Assembly: GCA_902540785.1 (NCBI GenBank)
Contig: CACBOA010000002.1
Span: forward strand, 1-64,000
Source: an uncultured Pelagibacteraceae bacterium
Lineage (GTDB): Bacteria; Pseudomonadota; Alphaproteobacteria; Pelagibacterales; Pelagibacteraceae
Direction: 5' to 3'
DNA: 64,000 nucleotides
Numbering within the stretch: the stretch's first letter is position 1; each line of letters starts with the position of its first letter. The notes beneath the pieces were generated by a model. It worked only from the letters and a program-made list of their open reading frames with translations, ran no database searches and had not been told where the DNA came from. A program made the translations under genes and the position numbers. Positions 43,481 through 54,357 of this stretch are shown here, piece by piece.

Positions 43481-44420
43481 AAATTATTTTCAAGTTATCA
43501 GAGCAGGAATTAACACTACTTTTCAAGATGAGGGTCGAAAAAATCTTTATCATGTTGGAATTCCTTTTAGTGGAGCAATGGATAAAAGAAATTATTTTTT
43601 ATCAAATAAACTTGTTGGTAATAAGATAAATTCACCTGCTTTAGAATTTGCGTACCAAGGCCCTTTACTTAAATATTTTGGAAATAAAATTAATATTGCA
43701 ATCACAGGTGAGGTAAATTTTAAGATTAAAAAAAAAGATATAATTATTGATGGTAACTGTTATCAATCTTTAAATTTAGAGAATGGTGATGAAATAGATA
43801 TTTTATCTACCAATAAGTCTGTGTATGGATATTTAGCTATTGGTGGTCAGATAGATTTAGAATATCAATGGTCTAGTTGTTCTACAAATACAAAAGCAAT
43901 AATTGGTGCAAATGATGGTAAAAAGCTTGAAAACGAACAAGTGATAAATATTTCACAATTAAATAATCAATCAATGGAAAGAAAATTAAATTATATAAAT
44001 ACTAAAATAGAAAATATTAGAATAATTAAAGGAACAAATTTTGATTATTTTTCAGATAAAGGAAAAAAAATCTTTCTAGAAAAAGAATTTGTTGTTTCAA
44101 AGTTAACTGATCGTATGGGTATGAGGTTAGAGGGACCTAAAATAGAGAATGTTATTGATACCAACATTAAATCAGAAGGATTAATAAAAGGAGTAATACA
44201 AGTACCTGCAGATGGGAATCCCATTGTTATGCTTTCAGATCATGGGACCATAGGAGGATATCCAAAAATAGGAGTAGTAATAAGCGCTGATTACGACAAA
44301 TTAGTTCAACTATCACCAGGCTCTAAAATAAAGTTTAAGCAGGTTGATTTATCTAGTGCAGAAAATTTATTTAAGTTATATGACTTAGAAACTCAAAATT
44401 TAATTTCTCAAATTGAATGA
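43473..44420 (+). CDS. pxpC: 5-oxoprolinase subunit C (KipA/biotin-dependent carboxyltransferase-like family)
   Basis: RAGINTTFQDEGRKNLYHVGIPFSGAMDKRNYFLSN; DRMGMRLEGP; start reassigned to 43473 (MSKNYFQ). Confidence 0.94.
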   Translation: MSKNYFQVIRAGINTTFQDEGRKNLYHVGIPFSGAMDKRNYFLSNKLVGNKINSPALEFAYQGPLLKYFGNKINIAITGEVNFKIKKKDIIIDGNCYQSLNLENGDEIDILSTNKSVYGYLAIGGQIDLEYQWSSCSTNTKAIIGANDGKKLENEQVINISQLNNQSMERKLNYINTKIENIRIIKGTNFDYFSDKGKKIFLEKEFVVSKLTDRMGMRLEGPKIENVIDTNIKSEGLIKGVIQVPADGNPIVMLSDHGTIGGYPKIGVVISADYDKLVQLSPGSKIKFKQVDLSSAENLFKLYDLETQNLISQIE

Positions 44421-45289
44421 ACATAATCAAAACTATACCTGGACCTTTTTTGGTTTTTTTTGGAGCTGTAAGCTTAAGTTTTGGAGGATTAATTGTTAAG
44501 TCTTTCGAGGGCTCTACGCTCTGGCAAATTTTATTTTGGCGATCATTTTTTTTTATAATTGTTGTTAGTTTTTTTCTTTTATTCACTTATAAAAAAAAAT
44601 TTTTTAGTGCTTTAACTAAATCCGGAATTCCTGGATTTTTTGGTGGAGCTATTTTATCTTTAGGTTTTGCTAGTTATGTATTTGCTATGTATGAAACTAC
44701 TGTGGCAAACACAAATTTTATTATTCAAACTCAAACTCTTTTTTTGGCAATATTTGGTTATGTTTTTTTGAAGGAGACAATATCTAAACTTACTTTCTTT
44801 TGTATATTGCTTGCTATCTCAGGCATTTTTTTGATGCTTGGAACCTCCATCTCTCCCGGTGAAATGACAGGCAATCTTGTGGCATTTGTAATGCCAATCT
44901 CTTTTGCAATTCTAATATTAATAGTAAGAAAGTTTCCAGAGGTCGATATGATTCCACTTCAATTAGTAGCAGGTATATTTGCAATGATAATTGGATTATT
45001 AATGTCGCCAACAATAATAATATCTACAAAAGATATTTTTTTAGGATTTTTAGCAGGTTTTTTTCAATTAGGTTTTGGTTTTATACTTATTACAATTGGG
45101 GCAAGGTCAACTTCTTCAGCTTTTGTTGGTATAATAATGTTAACAGAGGCTGTTCTAGGTCCATTGTGGGCCTGGATGTTTGCAAATGAGAATCCGCCTT
45201 TGTTTGTTTTAATTGGAGGCTCAATAGTAATTACTGCAGTGGTTTTGCAGTTTTTGAATAAGTTTTTAACTAAAAAGAGCGCATATTAA
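44417..45289 (+). CDS. EamA/DMT-family transporter
   Basis: Ten-TM architecture, two EamA repeats. Confidence 0.88.
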   Translation: MNIIKTIPGPFLVFFGAVSLSFGGLIVKSFEGSTLWQILFWRSFFFIIVVSFFLLFTYKKKFFSALTKSGIPGFFGGAILSLGFASYVFAMYETTVANTNFIIQTQTLFLAIFGYVFLKETISKLTFFCILLAISGIFLMLGTSISPGEMTGNLVAFVMPISFAILILIVRKFPEVDMIPLQLVAGIFAMIIGLLMSPTIIISTKDIFLGFLAGFFQLGFGFILITIGARSTSSAFVGIIMLTEAVLGPLWAWMFANENPPLFVLIGGSIVITAVVLQFLNKFLTKKSAY

Positions 45290-45325
45290 ACATTTATGTT
45301 TATTTTAATTTATGATATAAGAGAA

Positions 45326-45490
45326 TTAATTACGGGAGAGACTACACTTTTTTGTAGCGCCGAAGGAGCAACTACCCAGGAATCTCTCAGGCAAAATGGA
45401 CCGTAACATATTAACTCTGGAAAGAGATTAAATTCTCGCCGAAGGAGCAAAACTCTCAGGCAAATATACAGATGGGTAAAAAGAGTTAAT
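45326..45490 (+). ncRNA. Tandem glycine riboswitch upstream of gcvT
   Basis: Two aptamers, each with the conserved core (GCCGAAGGAGCAA ... CTCTCAGGCAAA): first bounded by ACGG(45332)/CCGT(45404), second by ATTAACTCT(45410)/AGAGTTAAT(45490). Confidence 0.95.
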
Positions 45491-46594
45491 ATGGATACAA
45501 AAAAAACATCGCTTTATCAATTGCATCAAGACAGCAAAGCAAAATTTGTAGAGTTTGCAGGATATCAAATGCCAATTCAATATTCTGAGGGTATTGTTGA
45601 AGAACATAGGTTCACTAGAAACCATTCTGGTATTTTTGATGTTTCGCATATGGGTCAATTATTTATCTATGGCCAAGAGGATTTAGTTGATGATTTAGAG
45701 AGAATTTTTCCATTAGACTTAAAAAATTTAAAACTAAATCACTCAAAATATAGTTTTTTAATGAGTGACAATGCTGGAATTTATGATGATTTAATAATCA
45801 CTAAAATTAAAGATGGCTTTTTAATAATTCTAAATGCTGCTTGCAAAGAAAATGATTATAAAATTTTAAAAGAACTATTGAACGATAAATATAAAATGAT
45901 TTTGGATGAGGAAAGATCTTTAATTGCAATCCAAGGACCCAAATCTGTAGAAATTTTAAAAAGTGTTATTCAAGGTGTTGAAAATTTAAATTTTATGTCA
46001 GGCAATTGGTTTAACCTGGATGATCACAACATTTACGTTACGAGATCAGGATATACAGGTGAAGATGGTTTCGAGGTATCACTAACTAATGAATTTGCAG
46101 ATAGGTTTACAAGAAGATTAATCGATAAAGGTGCAAAATTAATTGGTCTTGGAGCACGTGATACATTAAGATTGGAAGCTGGTCTGTGCTTATATGGTCA
46201 TGAATTAAGTAAAGATAAAACTCCAGTGGAGGCAAATTTAAAATGGGCAATTTCAAAAGAGAGAATCTTAAAAGGAAACTTTATTGGATCAGATATAATT
46301 ACTAAACAGTTAAACCATGGAGTGAATAAGATAAGAGTAGGGATAAAACCAGAGGGAAGAATAATTGCTAGAGAAAAAACTAAAATATACAATGAATCTA
46401 ATTTAGAAATTGGTGAAATAACAAGTGGAACCTTTGGACCAAGTGTCAATGGCCCTGTAGCCATGGGATATGTGGAAAATAAATTTTCTAAAAAAGATAC
46501 TAAAATATTTTTAGAGGTTAGAGGTAAAAAGCATCCAGCTACAATTTGTGGTTTGCCTTTTTATAAAAAGAGTTATGTAAAAGGAGTTAACTAA
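45491..46594 (+). CDS. gcvT: Aminomethyltransferase (glycine cleavage T-protein)
   Basis: [41 protein letters not shown]. Confidence 0.97.
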   Translation: MDTKKTSLYQLHQDSKAKFVEFAGYQMPIQYSEGIVEEHRFTRNHSGIFDVSHMGQLFIYGQEDLVDDLERIFPLDLKNLKLNHSKYSFLMSDNAGIYDDLIITKIKDGFLIILNAACKENDYKILKELLNDKYKMILDEERSLIAIQGPKSVEILKSVIQGVENLNFMSGNWFNLDDHNIYVTRSGYTGEDGFEVSLTNEFADRFTRRLIDKGAKLIGLGARDTLRLEAGLCLYGHELSKDKTPVEANLKWAISKERILKGNFIGSDIITKQLNHGVNKIRVGIKPEGRIIAREKTKIYNESNLEIGEITSGTFGPSVNGPVAMGYVENKFSKKDTKIFLEVRGKKHPATICGLPFYKKSYVKGVN

Positions 46595-46974
46595 TGAGTG
46601 AAGTAAAATATTCTAAGGAACACGAGTGGATTAAATTAGAGGGAGAAATAGCTACTATTGGGATAACTAAGCATGCAACAGAAATGCTTGGAGATATAGT
46701 TTTTGCAGAACTTCCAGAAAAAGGATCTAATGTAGAAAAGGATGGAACAGCAGGGGTAGTTGAATCTACAAAAGCTGCAAGTGATGTATACACACCGGTA
46801 AGCGGTGAGGTTGTTGATTTAAATCAATCTATTGTTGATGACCCATCAAAAATAAATCAGGATCCAGAAAACTCTGCCTGGTTCTTTAAATTAAAAATTA
46901 AAGATAAGTCAGAGATGGATACTTTAATGAATAAAGACGAATACGATATATTTGCAAAGGAGAGCTCCGCATAA
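46594..46974 (+). CDS. gcvH: Glycine cleavage system H protein
   Basis: [41 protein letters not shown] (lipoyl Lys). Confidence 0.98.
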   Translation: MSEVKYSKEHEWIKLEGEIATIGITKHATEMLGDIVFAELPEKGSNVEKDGTAGVVESTKAASDVYTPVSGEVVDLNQSIVDDPSKINQDPENSAWFFKLKIKDKSEMDTLMNKDEYDIFAKESSA

Positions 46975-49844
46975 TGTTACAAAATTCACAAAAAGATTTT
47001 TTGAAAAGGCACATTGGTCCCTCAGAAGATGATCAATTAAAAATGTTAAAAAATTTAAATTATAAATCTCTGGGTGATTTAATAGACAACACTGTACCAG
47101 AAAAAATACAGTTTAAGGGTGAGTTAAATATTGGTGAGTCAAATTCAGAATATGAAGCATTAAGGAAACTAAAAGAAATTTCGAAAAAAAATCAAATTTA
47201 CTCAAATTTTATTGGTATGGGTTATTATGGAACGTATACGCCGTATGTCATTTTAAGAAATATATTAGAAAACCCAGGTTGGTATACTTCTTATACACCA
47301 TATCAGCCTGAGGTAGCTCAAGGAAGATTAGAAATGTTATTAAACTTCCAACAAATGATTGTTGATTTTACAGGTATGGATATTGCAAACGCATCTTTGC
47401 TTGACGAGGGTACAGCGGCAGCAGAGGCAATGGGTTTAAGTCATAGACTTAATAAAAGTGACAGCAATTTAGTTTTTGTTTCTGAAGATTGTAATCCACA
47501 AACAATCAATGTTATACAAACCAGAGCAGAGCCCATGGGCTTAAAAGTTCTTGTTGGAAATGAGGATAAAGTTTTAGAACAGTTAAAAGAAGATATTGTT
47601 TGTGGAATTTTACAGTACCCTGGAACTTTAGGTGATATTAAGGATCCTAGTGAGGCAATAAGCAAGATTCATAAAAAAAATGGTAAAGCAATTTTAGCAT
47701 GTGATCTTCTAGCTCTTGCTAAACTAAAAACACCAAGGGAGCTCGGAGCTGATATTGCAGTTGGTAGTTCTCAAAGATTTGGTATTCCGATGGGTTATGG
47801 AGGACCGCATGCAGCTTTTTTTGCTACCAAAGATGAATATAAAAGATCTATGCCAGGAAGAATAGTTGGTGTTTCAGTCGATAGACATGGAAATAAAGCT
47901 TACAGATTGTCACTACAGACTAGGGAGCAACATATCAGAAGAGATAAAGCTACAAGCAACATTTGTACTGCCCAAGCTTTATTAGCAATAGTCTCCGCAG
48001 CATATGCTATATATCATGGTCCAAATGGAATAAGAAATATTTCTGAGAGAGTATCTCAATTAGCAAAAAATTTTGCAGATAAGATAAAGCAATCTGGATA
48101 CGAATTATATTCAGATTATTTTTTTGATACTGTAACAATTATTACTAAAGAAAAGACTGATCAAATTTATAAAAATGCTTTGGCTCAAAAGGTGAATATC
48201 AGAAAAGTAAATTCTGAAATGCTTGCTGTTTCTTTTGATGAAAAGAAAAATGTTTATAGAGTAAATCAATTATTAAAAATTTTTAATGCTGCGGAGTCCA
48301 TCAAAAAAGAAGACCCTACAGTAAGTTTACCTAATTTACCAAAAAATTTATTAAGAACTTCTAAATATTTAGAACATCCTGTTTTTAATTCATATCATTC
48401 AGAGACAGAAATGCTTAGATATCTTAAGAAGTTAGAAGATAAAGATATAGCTCTCAATAGAACTATGATTGCCCTAGGTTCATGTACAATGAAATTAAAT
48501 GCTACTGCTGAAATGATACCTATCTCATGGAGAGAATTAGCAGAGCCCCACCCATTTGTGCCTATTGAACAGATGGAAGGATACAGAACAATGTTCACAG
48601 ATCTTAAAAATTGGTTAAGATCAATCACTGGTTTCTCAGGAGTTTCACTTCAACCTAATGCAGGTGCCCAAGGTGAATATGCAGGTTTAATGGTAATAAG
48701 AAAATATCATTTAGATAGAGGCGATAATAATAGAAATATATGTTTAATACCGAGTTCAGCACATGGGACCAATCCAGCAAGTGCCCAAATGGTTGGAATG
48801 AAAGTTGTTGTAGTCAATTGCGATAAAGAGGGAAATGTTGACTTTGAGGATTTAAAGAAAAAAGCAGAATTACATTCTGAGAATCTTGGAGCATTAATGG
48901 TCACCTATCCATCTACACACGGAGTTTTTGAGGAAAAAATATCAGACATTTGTGATTTAATTCACAAACATGGAGGTCAAGTATATATGGATGGAGCAAA
49001 TTTGAATGCTCTAGTAGGAATTGCAAAACCTGGAAATTTTGGTCCTGATGTTTGTCATATTAACTTACACAAAACTTTTTGCATACCACATGGCGGAGGA
49101 GGACCTGGAATGGGACCTATTGCATGCAAAAGACATTTACAAGTTTATTTGCCTAATCATCCTGTTGTCAAAGATTGTGGACCTGCAACTGGAATTGGTG
49201 CAGTTTCTGCTGCTCCATGGGGAAGCTCAAGTATTTTGTCGATTTCATGGATGTACATTAAGATGATGGGGTCTGAAGGACTTAAACTAGCTACCAAAGT
49301 TGCAATTCTAAACGCCAATTATATTGCTAATAGACTTAAAGATCATTTTCCTATTTTATATAAAGGTTCAAAAGGCAATGTTGCACATGAATGTATAATT
49401 GATATCAGAACAATTAAGTCTGAGACCGGAATTACTGAAGAAGATATCGCAAAAAGATTAATTGATTACGGATTTCATGCTCCAACAATGTCATGGCCAG
49501 TTGCTGGGACAATGATGATTGAACCAACTGAAAGTGAAAGTTTATCAGAGCTTGACAGATTTTGTGACACATTAATTAATATAAAACTAGAAATAGATAA
49601 AATTAAGTTTGGAAAATTTGATAAAGTTGATAATCCAATTAAGAATGCTCCTCATACAGATATGGAGCTTGCTTCAGATGACTGGAAGCATAAATATTCA
49701 AGAGAAGAAGCAGCTTATCCAGCTAAATTTTTAAAATTAAATAAATTTTGGCCACCAGTTGCACGAGTAGATAATGTTTATGGAGATAAGAATATCTTTT
49801 GTACTTGTCCTAGTATGGATGAATTTAAAGAAGATGCAGCTTAA
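46974..49844 (+). CDS. gcvP: Glycine dehydrogenase (decarboxylating), single-chain P-protein
   Basis: RHIGPSEDDQLKML, GMGYYGTYTPYVILRNILENPGWYTSYTPYQPE, NLHKTFCIPHGGGGPGMGPI PLP site. Confidence 0.98.
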   Translation: MLQNSQKDFLKRHIGPSEDDQLKMLKNLNYKSLGDLIDNTVPEKIQFKGELNIGESNSEYEALRKLKEISKKNQIYSNFIGMGYYGTYTPYVILRNILENPGWYTSYTPYQPEVAQGRLEMLLNFQQMIVDFTGMDIANASLLDEGTAAAEAMGLSHRLNKSDSNLVFVSEDCNPQTINVIQTRAEPMGLKVLVGNEDKVLEQLKEDIVCGILQYPGTLGDIKDPSEAISKIHKKNGKAILACDLLALAKLKTPRELGADIAVGSSQRFGIPMGYGGPHAAFFATKDEYKRSMPGRIVGVSVDRHGNKAYRLSLQTREQHIRRDKATSNICTAQALLAIVSAAYAIYHGPNGIRNISERVSQLAKNFADKIKQSGYELYSDYFFDTVTIITKEKTDQIYKNALAQKVNIRKVNSEMLAVSFDEKKNVYRVNQLLKIFNAAESIKKEDPTVSLPNLPKNLLRTSKYLEHPVFNSYHSETEMLRYLKKLEDKDIALNRTMIALGSCTMKLNATAEMIPISWRELAEPHPFVPIEQMEGYRTMFTDLKNWLRSITGFSGVSLQPNAGAQGEYAGLMVIRKYHLDRGDNNRNICLIPSSAHGTNPASAQMVGMKVVVVNCDKEGNVDFEDLKKKAELHSENLGALMVTYPSTHGVFEEKISDICDLIHKHGGQVYMDGANLNALVGIAKPGNFGPDVCHINLHKTFCIPHGGGGPGMGPIACKRHLQVYLPNHPVVKDCGPATGIGAVSAAPWGSSSILSISWMYIKMMGSEGLKLATKVAILNANYIANRLKDHFPILYKGSKGNVAHECIIDIRTIKSETGITEEDIAKRLIDYGFHAPTMSWPVAGTMMIEPTESESLSELDRFCDTLINIKLEIDKIKFGKFDKVDNPIKNAPHTDMELASDDWKHKYSREEAAYPAKFLKLNKFWPPVARVDNVYGDKNIFCTCPSMDEFKEDAA

Positions 49845-49847
49845 TTA

Positions 49848-51086
49848 ATGAAAGTAGCTGTAATTGGCTCAGGTATATCAGGCTTAAGCGCAGCTTATTA
49901 CTTATCAAAAAATCATCAAGTAGATCTTTTTGAGAGAGAGGATCATTTTGGCGGTCACTCTTATACCGTTGATGTAATTCTTAATAAAAAAAAAGTATCT
50001 GTCGACGTGGGATTTATTGTATTTAATCATCAGACATATCCAAATTTAATAAATTTTTTTAAAGAGATTGATATTGAAATTGAAAAAAGCGACATGTCAT
50101 TTTCTGTTTCTGTAGAAGATTCTAATTATGAGTATTGTGGCAAAGGTTTATCGGGAATCTTTGCTAATAAATCTAATTTAGTAAATATTGAATTTCTCAA
50201 AATGTTTTTTGATATTTTAAAATTTTATAAAACTTGTGATAATATTTCAGAAATCGATCAAAAAATAACTTTAGATGATTTTTTAAAAAACAATAAGTGG
50301 TCTAGAGGTTTTATTAATTATCACATTATACCTATGGTATCTGCTATTTGGTCTATGCCGCCTTATGAGGCTGGAAAAATGCCTATGAATTTTTTTTTGA
50401 AATTTTTTCAAAATCATGGCTTATTTAAAATTAAAAACAGACCTCAGTGGTACACTGTGTCTCAAAGAAGCAGAGCATATGTTGATAAAGTTTTATCATT
50501 AATCAGCGGTCAATATTACAAAAATTATATGATAAAATCTGTCAAAAGAATCTCATCTGGATTACAAGTTTATTATGGTGGTAACAATGAATTTTTTCAT
50601 TATGACAAGGTCATTCTTGCGACTCATGCAAATGAGGCCTTAAATTTAATAGATAATCCATCAGATGAGGAAAGAAATATTTTATCAAATTTTAGTTACA
50701 GAGAAAATTTAGCAATATTGCATACAGATGAAAACATAATGCCCAAAAATAAAGATGTATGGTCCTCATGGAATTCTTTTGTTGATAAAGAGAATACAAG
50801 CAAAAACTCACTTTCATACTGGTTAAATCTTCTTCAAAACTTAAAAAATGAAAAAAATATATTTTTAACCCTAAATCCTATTAAAAAAATATCTGAGGAT
50901 AAAATTATAAAAAAAATTAATTTTACACATCCTTATTACGATCAAAAAGCTCTAGATAATCAAAAAAATTTAAAAAGTATTCAAAATAGAGAAAATATAT
51001 TATTTTGTGGAAGTTATTTCGGTTACGGTTTTCATGAGGATGGCATAAAATCATCTATTGAAATGTTAAAAAACTTAAATGACTAG
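49848..51086 (+). CDS. FAD-dependent amine oxidase-like protein (COG2907 type)
   Basis: VIGSGISGLSAAYYLSKNHQVDLFEREDHFGGHSYTV; GFIVFNHQTYPNL; FCGSYFGYGFHEDGIKSS. Confidence 0.9.
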   Translation: MKVAVIGSGISGLSAAYYLSKNHQVDLFEREDHFGGHSYTVDVILNKKKVSVDVGFIVFNHQTYPNLINFFKEIDIEIEKSDMSFSVSVEDSNYEYCGKGLSGIFANKSNLVNIEFLKMFFDILKFYKTCDNISEIDQKITLDDFLKNNKWSRGFINYHIIPMVSAIWSMPPYEAGKMPMNFFLKFFQNHGLFKIKNRPQWYTVSQRSRAYVDKVLSLISGQYYKNYMIKSVKRISSGLQVYYGGNNEFFHYDKVILATHANEALNLIDNPSDEERNILSNFSYRENLAILHTDENIMPKNKDVWSSWNSFVDKENTSKNSLSYWLNLLQNLKNEKNIFLTLNPIKKISEDKIIKKINFTHPYYDQKALDNQKNLKSIQNRENILFCGSYFGYGFHEDGIKSSIEMLKNLND

Positions 51087-51840
51087 TTCAATTTATAATG
51101 GCACAGTTATTCACAAAAGATTTAAACCCAAAACTCATTTTTTTAAATATAGTGTATTTTCACTTCTAATAGACTTATCAGAGTTAGACCATCTAGATAA
51201 AAATATTAAATTTTTTTCATTTAACAAATTTAATTTAATAAGTTTTTTTGAAAAAGATCATGGTGATAGAGATGGATCTTCATTAATTTCATGGGTAAAA
51301 AAAAATTTAGAAGAAAATAATATTAGCTCGAAAGATATAAGAATAAAACTTTTGTGTTATCCAAGAATTTTTGGATATGTTTTTAATCCCTTAAGTGTTT
51401 TTTTTATCTACGACGTTAATAATAAATTAAGTGCTATTTTGTACGAAGTTAAGAATACATTTGGTGAACAACATACATATATTTTTAAAATTGAAGATGA
51501 CACTAAACTTTTTCAACATAACTGTTCGAAAAAATTTCATGTGTCACCGTTCATAGAGATGGATTGTAATTATTTTTTTAGAATTCTAAAACCCTGTGAA
51601 AGAATATCTGTTATTATAGATCAATACCAGTTTGATGAAAAAATCTTGTATGCATCTCAGGATGGAAAAAGAAAAGACTTAAATAGTAAAGAATTATTAA
51701 AATCATATATAAAACACCCACTTATGACTTTTAAAATAATATCTGCGATACATTTTGAAGCGTTTAAACTGTGGACCAAAGGTATTAAATTTATTCAAAA
51801 AAAATTAAAAATTAAGAATAATGTTACTTTTGAGAGTTAA
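51079..51840 (+). CDS. DUF1365 family protein
   Basis: GTVIHKRFKPKTHFFKYSVFSLLIDLSEL; PRIFGYVFNPLSVFFIYD; EVKNTFGEQHTY. Confidence 0.92.
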   Translation: MTSSIYNGTVIHKRFKPKTHFFKYSVFSLLIDLSELDHLDKNIKFFSFNKFNLISFFEKDHGDRDGSSLISWVKKNLEENNISSKDIRIKLLCYPRIFGYVFNPLSVFFIYDVNNKLSAILYEVKNTFGEQHTYIFKIEDDTKLFQHNCSKKFHVSPFIEMDCNYFFRILKPCERISVIIDQYQFDEKILYASQDGKRKDLNSKELLKSYIKHPLMTFKIISAIHFEAFKLWTKGIKFIQKKLKIKNNVTFES

Positions 51841-53018
51841 TGAATTTAAATACTGTTTCAGATAAAATAGTCTTTAGCATTTTAAAAGATATAAAAGTCG
51901 GTCATTTAGAGCTAACTAATTACGATGGTAAAAACTATAGTTTTGGGAATATCAAAGATACTTTAAAAGCTAATATAAAGATAAAAAATAAAAACTTTAC
52001 TTTTAATTTAATTAAATCAGGTAGTGTAGGTCTTGCAGAATCCTACATGAATGACCATTTTGAGACGAATAATTTATCCAATTTGATAGAGATAACAGCA
52101 AGGAATATTAAACAAATTCATAAATTTTCTGGACTGCTAGATTTCCCTTTTATCAATTACTTGAAAAATATTTTCATAAAAAATACAAAAAATAGAAGCA
52201 AAGCTAACATTTCAAAACACTATGATCTTGGTAATGAATTTTTTTCTTTATGGTTAGACAAAACGCTAACTTACTCAAGTGCGATATTTGATGAAAAAAA
52301 TAAAGATTTATCTGACGCGCAAAATAATAAATATCAAAAATTGATAGACTTAATTAAACCTGGAATTGGAGATAAAGTTTTAGAAATAGGTTGTGGTTGG
52401 GGAGGTTTTGCCGAGTATCTTGGTAAAAAGTATGATGTGAAATTAGACTGTATAACAATTTCAAAAAAACAATTTGAATATGCTAAAGAGAGAATTTACA
52501 GGTGCGGATTAAATGAAAAAGTTAACATTCAAATAAAGGATTACAGAGATTTGAAAGATAAATATAATTCTATTGCATCTATAGAAATGATTGAGGCGGT
52601 AGGTCAAAATTATTTGGAAGGTTACTTTAAAACAATTAAAAATAATTTATCAAGTAATGGAAGTGCTGCTATCCAAGCAATAACAATTGATGATAATCTT
52701 TTTGACAGATACAAATACAAACAAGATTTCATTCAAAAATATATTTTTCCTGGCGGCTTTCTTCCAAACAAAGGCAGTATAGATAAGTATGTTTCAAACA
52801 ACGGTTTAACTATAAAATCTTACGAGTCTTATGCTGATCATTACTCAAATACACTAGCTATTTGGAGGAATGAATTTAACAGGAAGTGGGAGTTGATTAA
52901 AAAACAAGGTTTTGATTTAACATTCAAAAGGATGTGGGAATTTTACTTATCATACTGCGAGGCAGGTTTTAAATCAAAAAATATTGATTTAATTCAATTT
53001 TCTATACAGAATAAATAA
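51840..53018 (+). CDS. Cyclopropane-fatty-acyl-phospholipid synthase family methyltransferase
   Basis: ISKHYDLGNEFFSLWLDKTLTYSSAIF, VLEIGCGWGGFAEYL, IEMIEAVG, YIFPGGFLPNKGSI. Confidence 0.93.
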   Translation: MNLNTVSDKIVFSILKDIKVGHLELTNYDGKNYSFGNIKDTLKANIKIKNKNFTFNLIKSGSVGLAESYMNDHFETNNLSNLIEITARNIKQIHKFSGLLDFPFINYLKNIFIKNTKNRSKANISKHYDLGNEFFSLWLDKTLTYSSAIFDEKNKDLSDAQNNKYQKLIDLIKPGIGDKVLEIGCGWGGFAEYLGKKYDVKLDCITISKKQFEYAKERIYRCGLNEKVNIQIKDYRDLKDKYNSIASIEMIEAVGQNYLEGYFKTIKNNLSSNGSAAIQAITIDDNLFDRYKYKQDFIQKYIFPGGFLPNKGSIDKYVSNNGLTIKSYESYADHYSNTLAIWRNEFNRKWELIKKQGFDLTFKRMWEFYLSYCEAGFKSKNIDLIQFSIQNK

Positions 53019-53029
53019 CAGATGAGACC

Positions 53030-53575
53030 ATGCGTGATATAAAACTTATTAAACCAATTTTATTGATAATTTCTTTATTCTTAATTACAAACTGTTCAAA
53101 TAATACAATGAAACCAGAAGACTTTATAAATAAAAAACCAAGATTAATAATTGAGGAATACTTATCAGGTAATGTAAAAGCATGGGGTGTTTTACAAAAT
53201 CGATCTGGAAAAGTTATAAGACAGTTCTCGGCAGATTTAGATGGTAAATGGAATGGTAATCAATTAATTCTTGATGAAAAATTCAATTGGGATGATGGTG
53301 AAATTCAAACAAGACAATGGCAAATTACCAAAATTGATGAAAATAATTATGAAGGTACAGCTGGTGATGTTGTAGGTACGGCAAAAGGGTATTCCTATGG
53401 TCCAGCGTTCAAATTTGAATATGTTTTATTAGTTCCTGTAAAAGGTAAACAAATGAAAATTACTTTTGATGATTGGATTTTTAAACAAGACGAAAGAGTA
53501 GCCATAAATAAAGCAACGATGACTAAATTTGGTTTTAAGGTAGCAGAATTAACCGTCGTTTTTGTTAAAGACTAA
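53030..53575 (+). CDS. DUF3833-like lipoprotein
   Basis: Lipobox LITNCSNN; LIIEEYLSGNVKAWGVLQNRSGKVIRQFSADLDGKW. Confidence 0.85.
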   Translation: MRDIKLIKPILLIISLFLITNCSNNTMKPEDFINKKPRLIIEEYLSGNVKAWGVLQNRSGKVIRQFSADLDGKWNGNQLILDEKFNWDDGEIQTRQWQITKIDENNYEGTAGDVVGTAKGYSYGPAFKFEYVLLVPVKGKQMKITFDDWIFKQDERVAINKATMTKFGFKVAELTVVFVKD

Positions 53576-54333
53576 TTTTTTTTCTGATACTTTGTCATTT
53601 TACCTATTAGACCAAAATATAATTTGCTCGGTAAAAAACTAAAAAATTTAAGTATTAATGTTAAAGATTTTGGAAAATGGATCTCAAAGATATTTTTGTT
53701 TACTAATCCATCATAAATTTTATCAGCGGCATACTCTGCAGTTTTTAAAAAAGGCATTTTAAAATCATTTTTATCTGTCATAGGAGTTTTGATAAAACCA
53801 GGAGAAACTAAACAGACACTTACATTTGAACGACCAAAATCAAAATATAAACTCTCAGCCAAATTATTCAAAGCTGATTTTGACGGGCCATAACCTGTCG
53901 AATTAGGTAGCCCTCTATAGCCTGCTATAGATGAAACTATAGCAATTTTTCCACCTTTCTTATTTTTAAAATATTCCTCTACAGCCTTAATACTATTTAA
54001 TGTTCCAAAAAAATTAATCTTAAATACATTTTCAATCTGCTCAACATCGATATCTTTTTCTTTTTTAGGATTCCAAGTACCTGTAGAAAAAAAACAAATA
54101 TCAATATTTTCAAATTTATTTTTTATTTCCTCGAAGACTTGCTTACATTTAGTTTTATCCGTAACATCTAATGGAAATGAGCTGATATTGGCATTGGTAT
54201 CAGCTATTTCTTTTAGAAGATTCTCTCTCCTAGCAGATATTGCAACATTCCAACCTTCATTAGCGAACTTTAATGCTAGTGCTTTACCAATACCTGTACT
54301 TCCACCTGTGATCCAAATTGTTTTTTTATTCAT
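53572..54333 (-). CDS. Short-chain dehydrogenase/reductase
   Basis: TGGSTGIGKALA, SSIAGYRGLPNSTGYGPSKSAL (YxxxK). Confidence 0.93.
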   Translation of the reverse strand: MNKKTIWITGGSTGIGKALALKFANEGWNVAISARRENLLKEIADTNANISSFPLDVTDKTKCKQVFEEIKNKFENIDICFFSTGTWNPKKEKDIDVEQIENVFKINFFGTLNSIKAVEEYFKNKKGGKIAIVSSIAGYRGLPNSTGYGPSKSALNNLAESLYFDFGRSNVSVCLVSPGFIKTPMTDKNDFKMPFLKTAEYAADKIYDGLVNKNIFEIHFPKSLTLILKFFSFLPSKLYFGLIGKMTKYQKKN

Positions 54334-54357
54334 CCTTTAAAGATATATAATACCTTT

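Noticed and set aside
49021-49266. Second sense-strand ORF inside gcvP
   Set aside because: Out-of-frame reading of the PLP-binding region of gcvP; no independent support.
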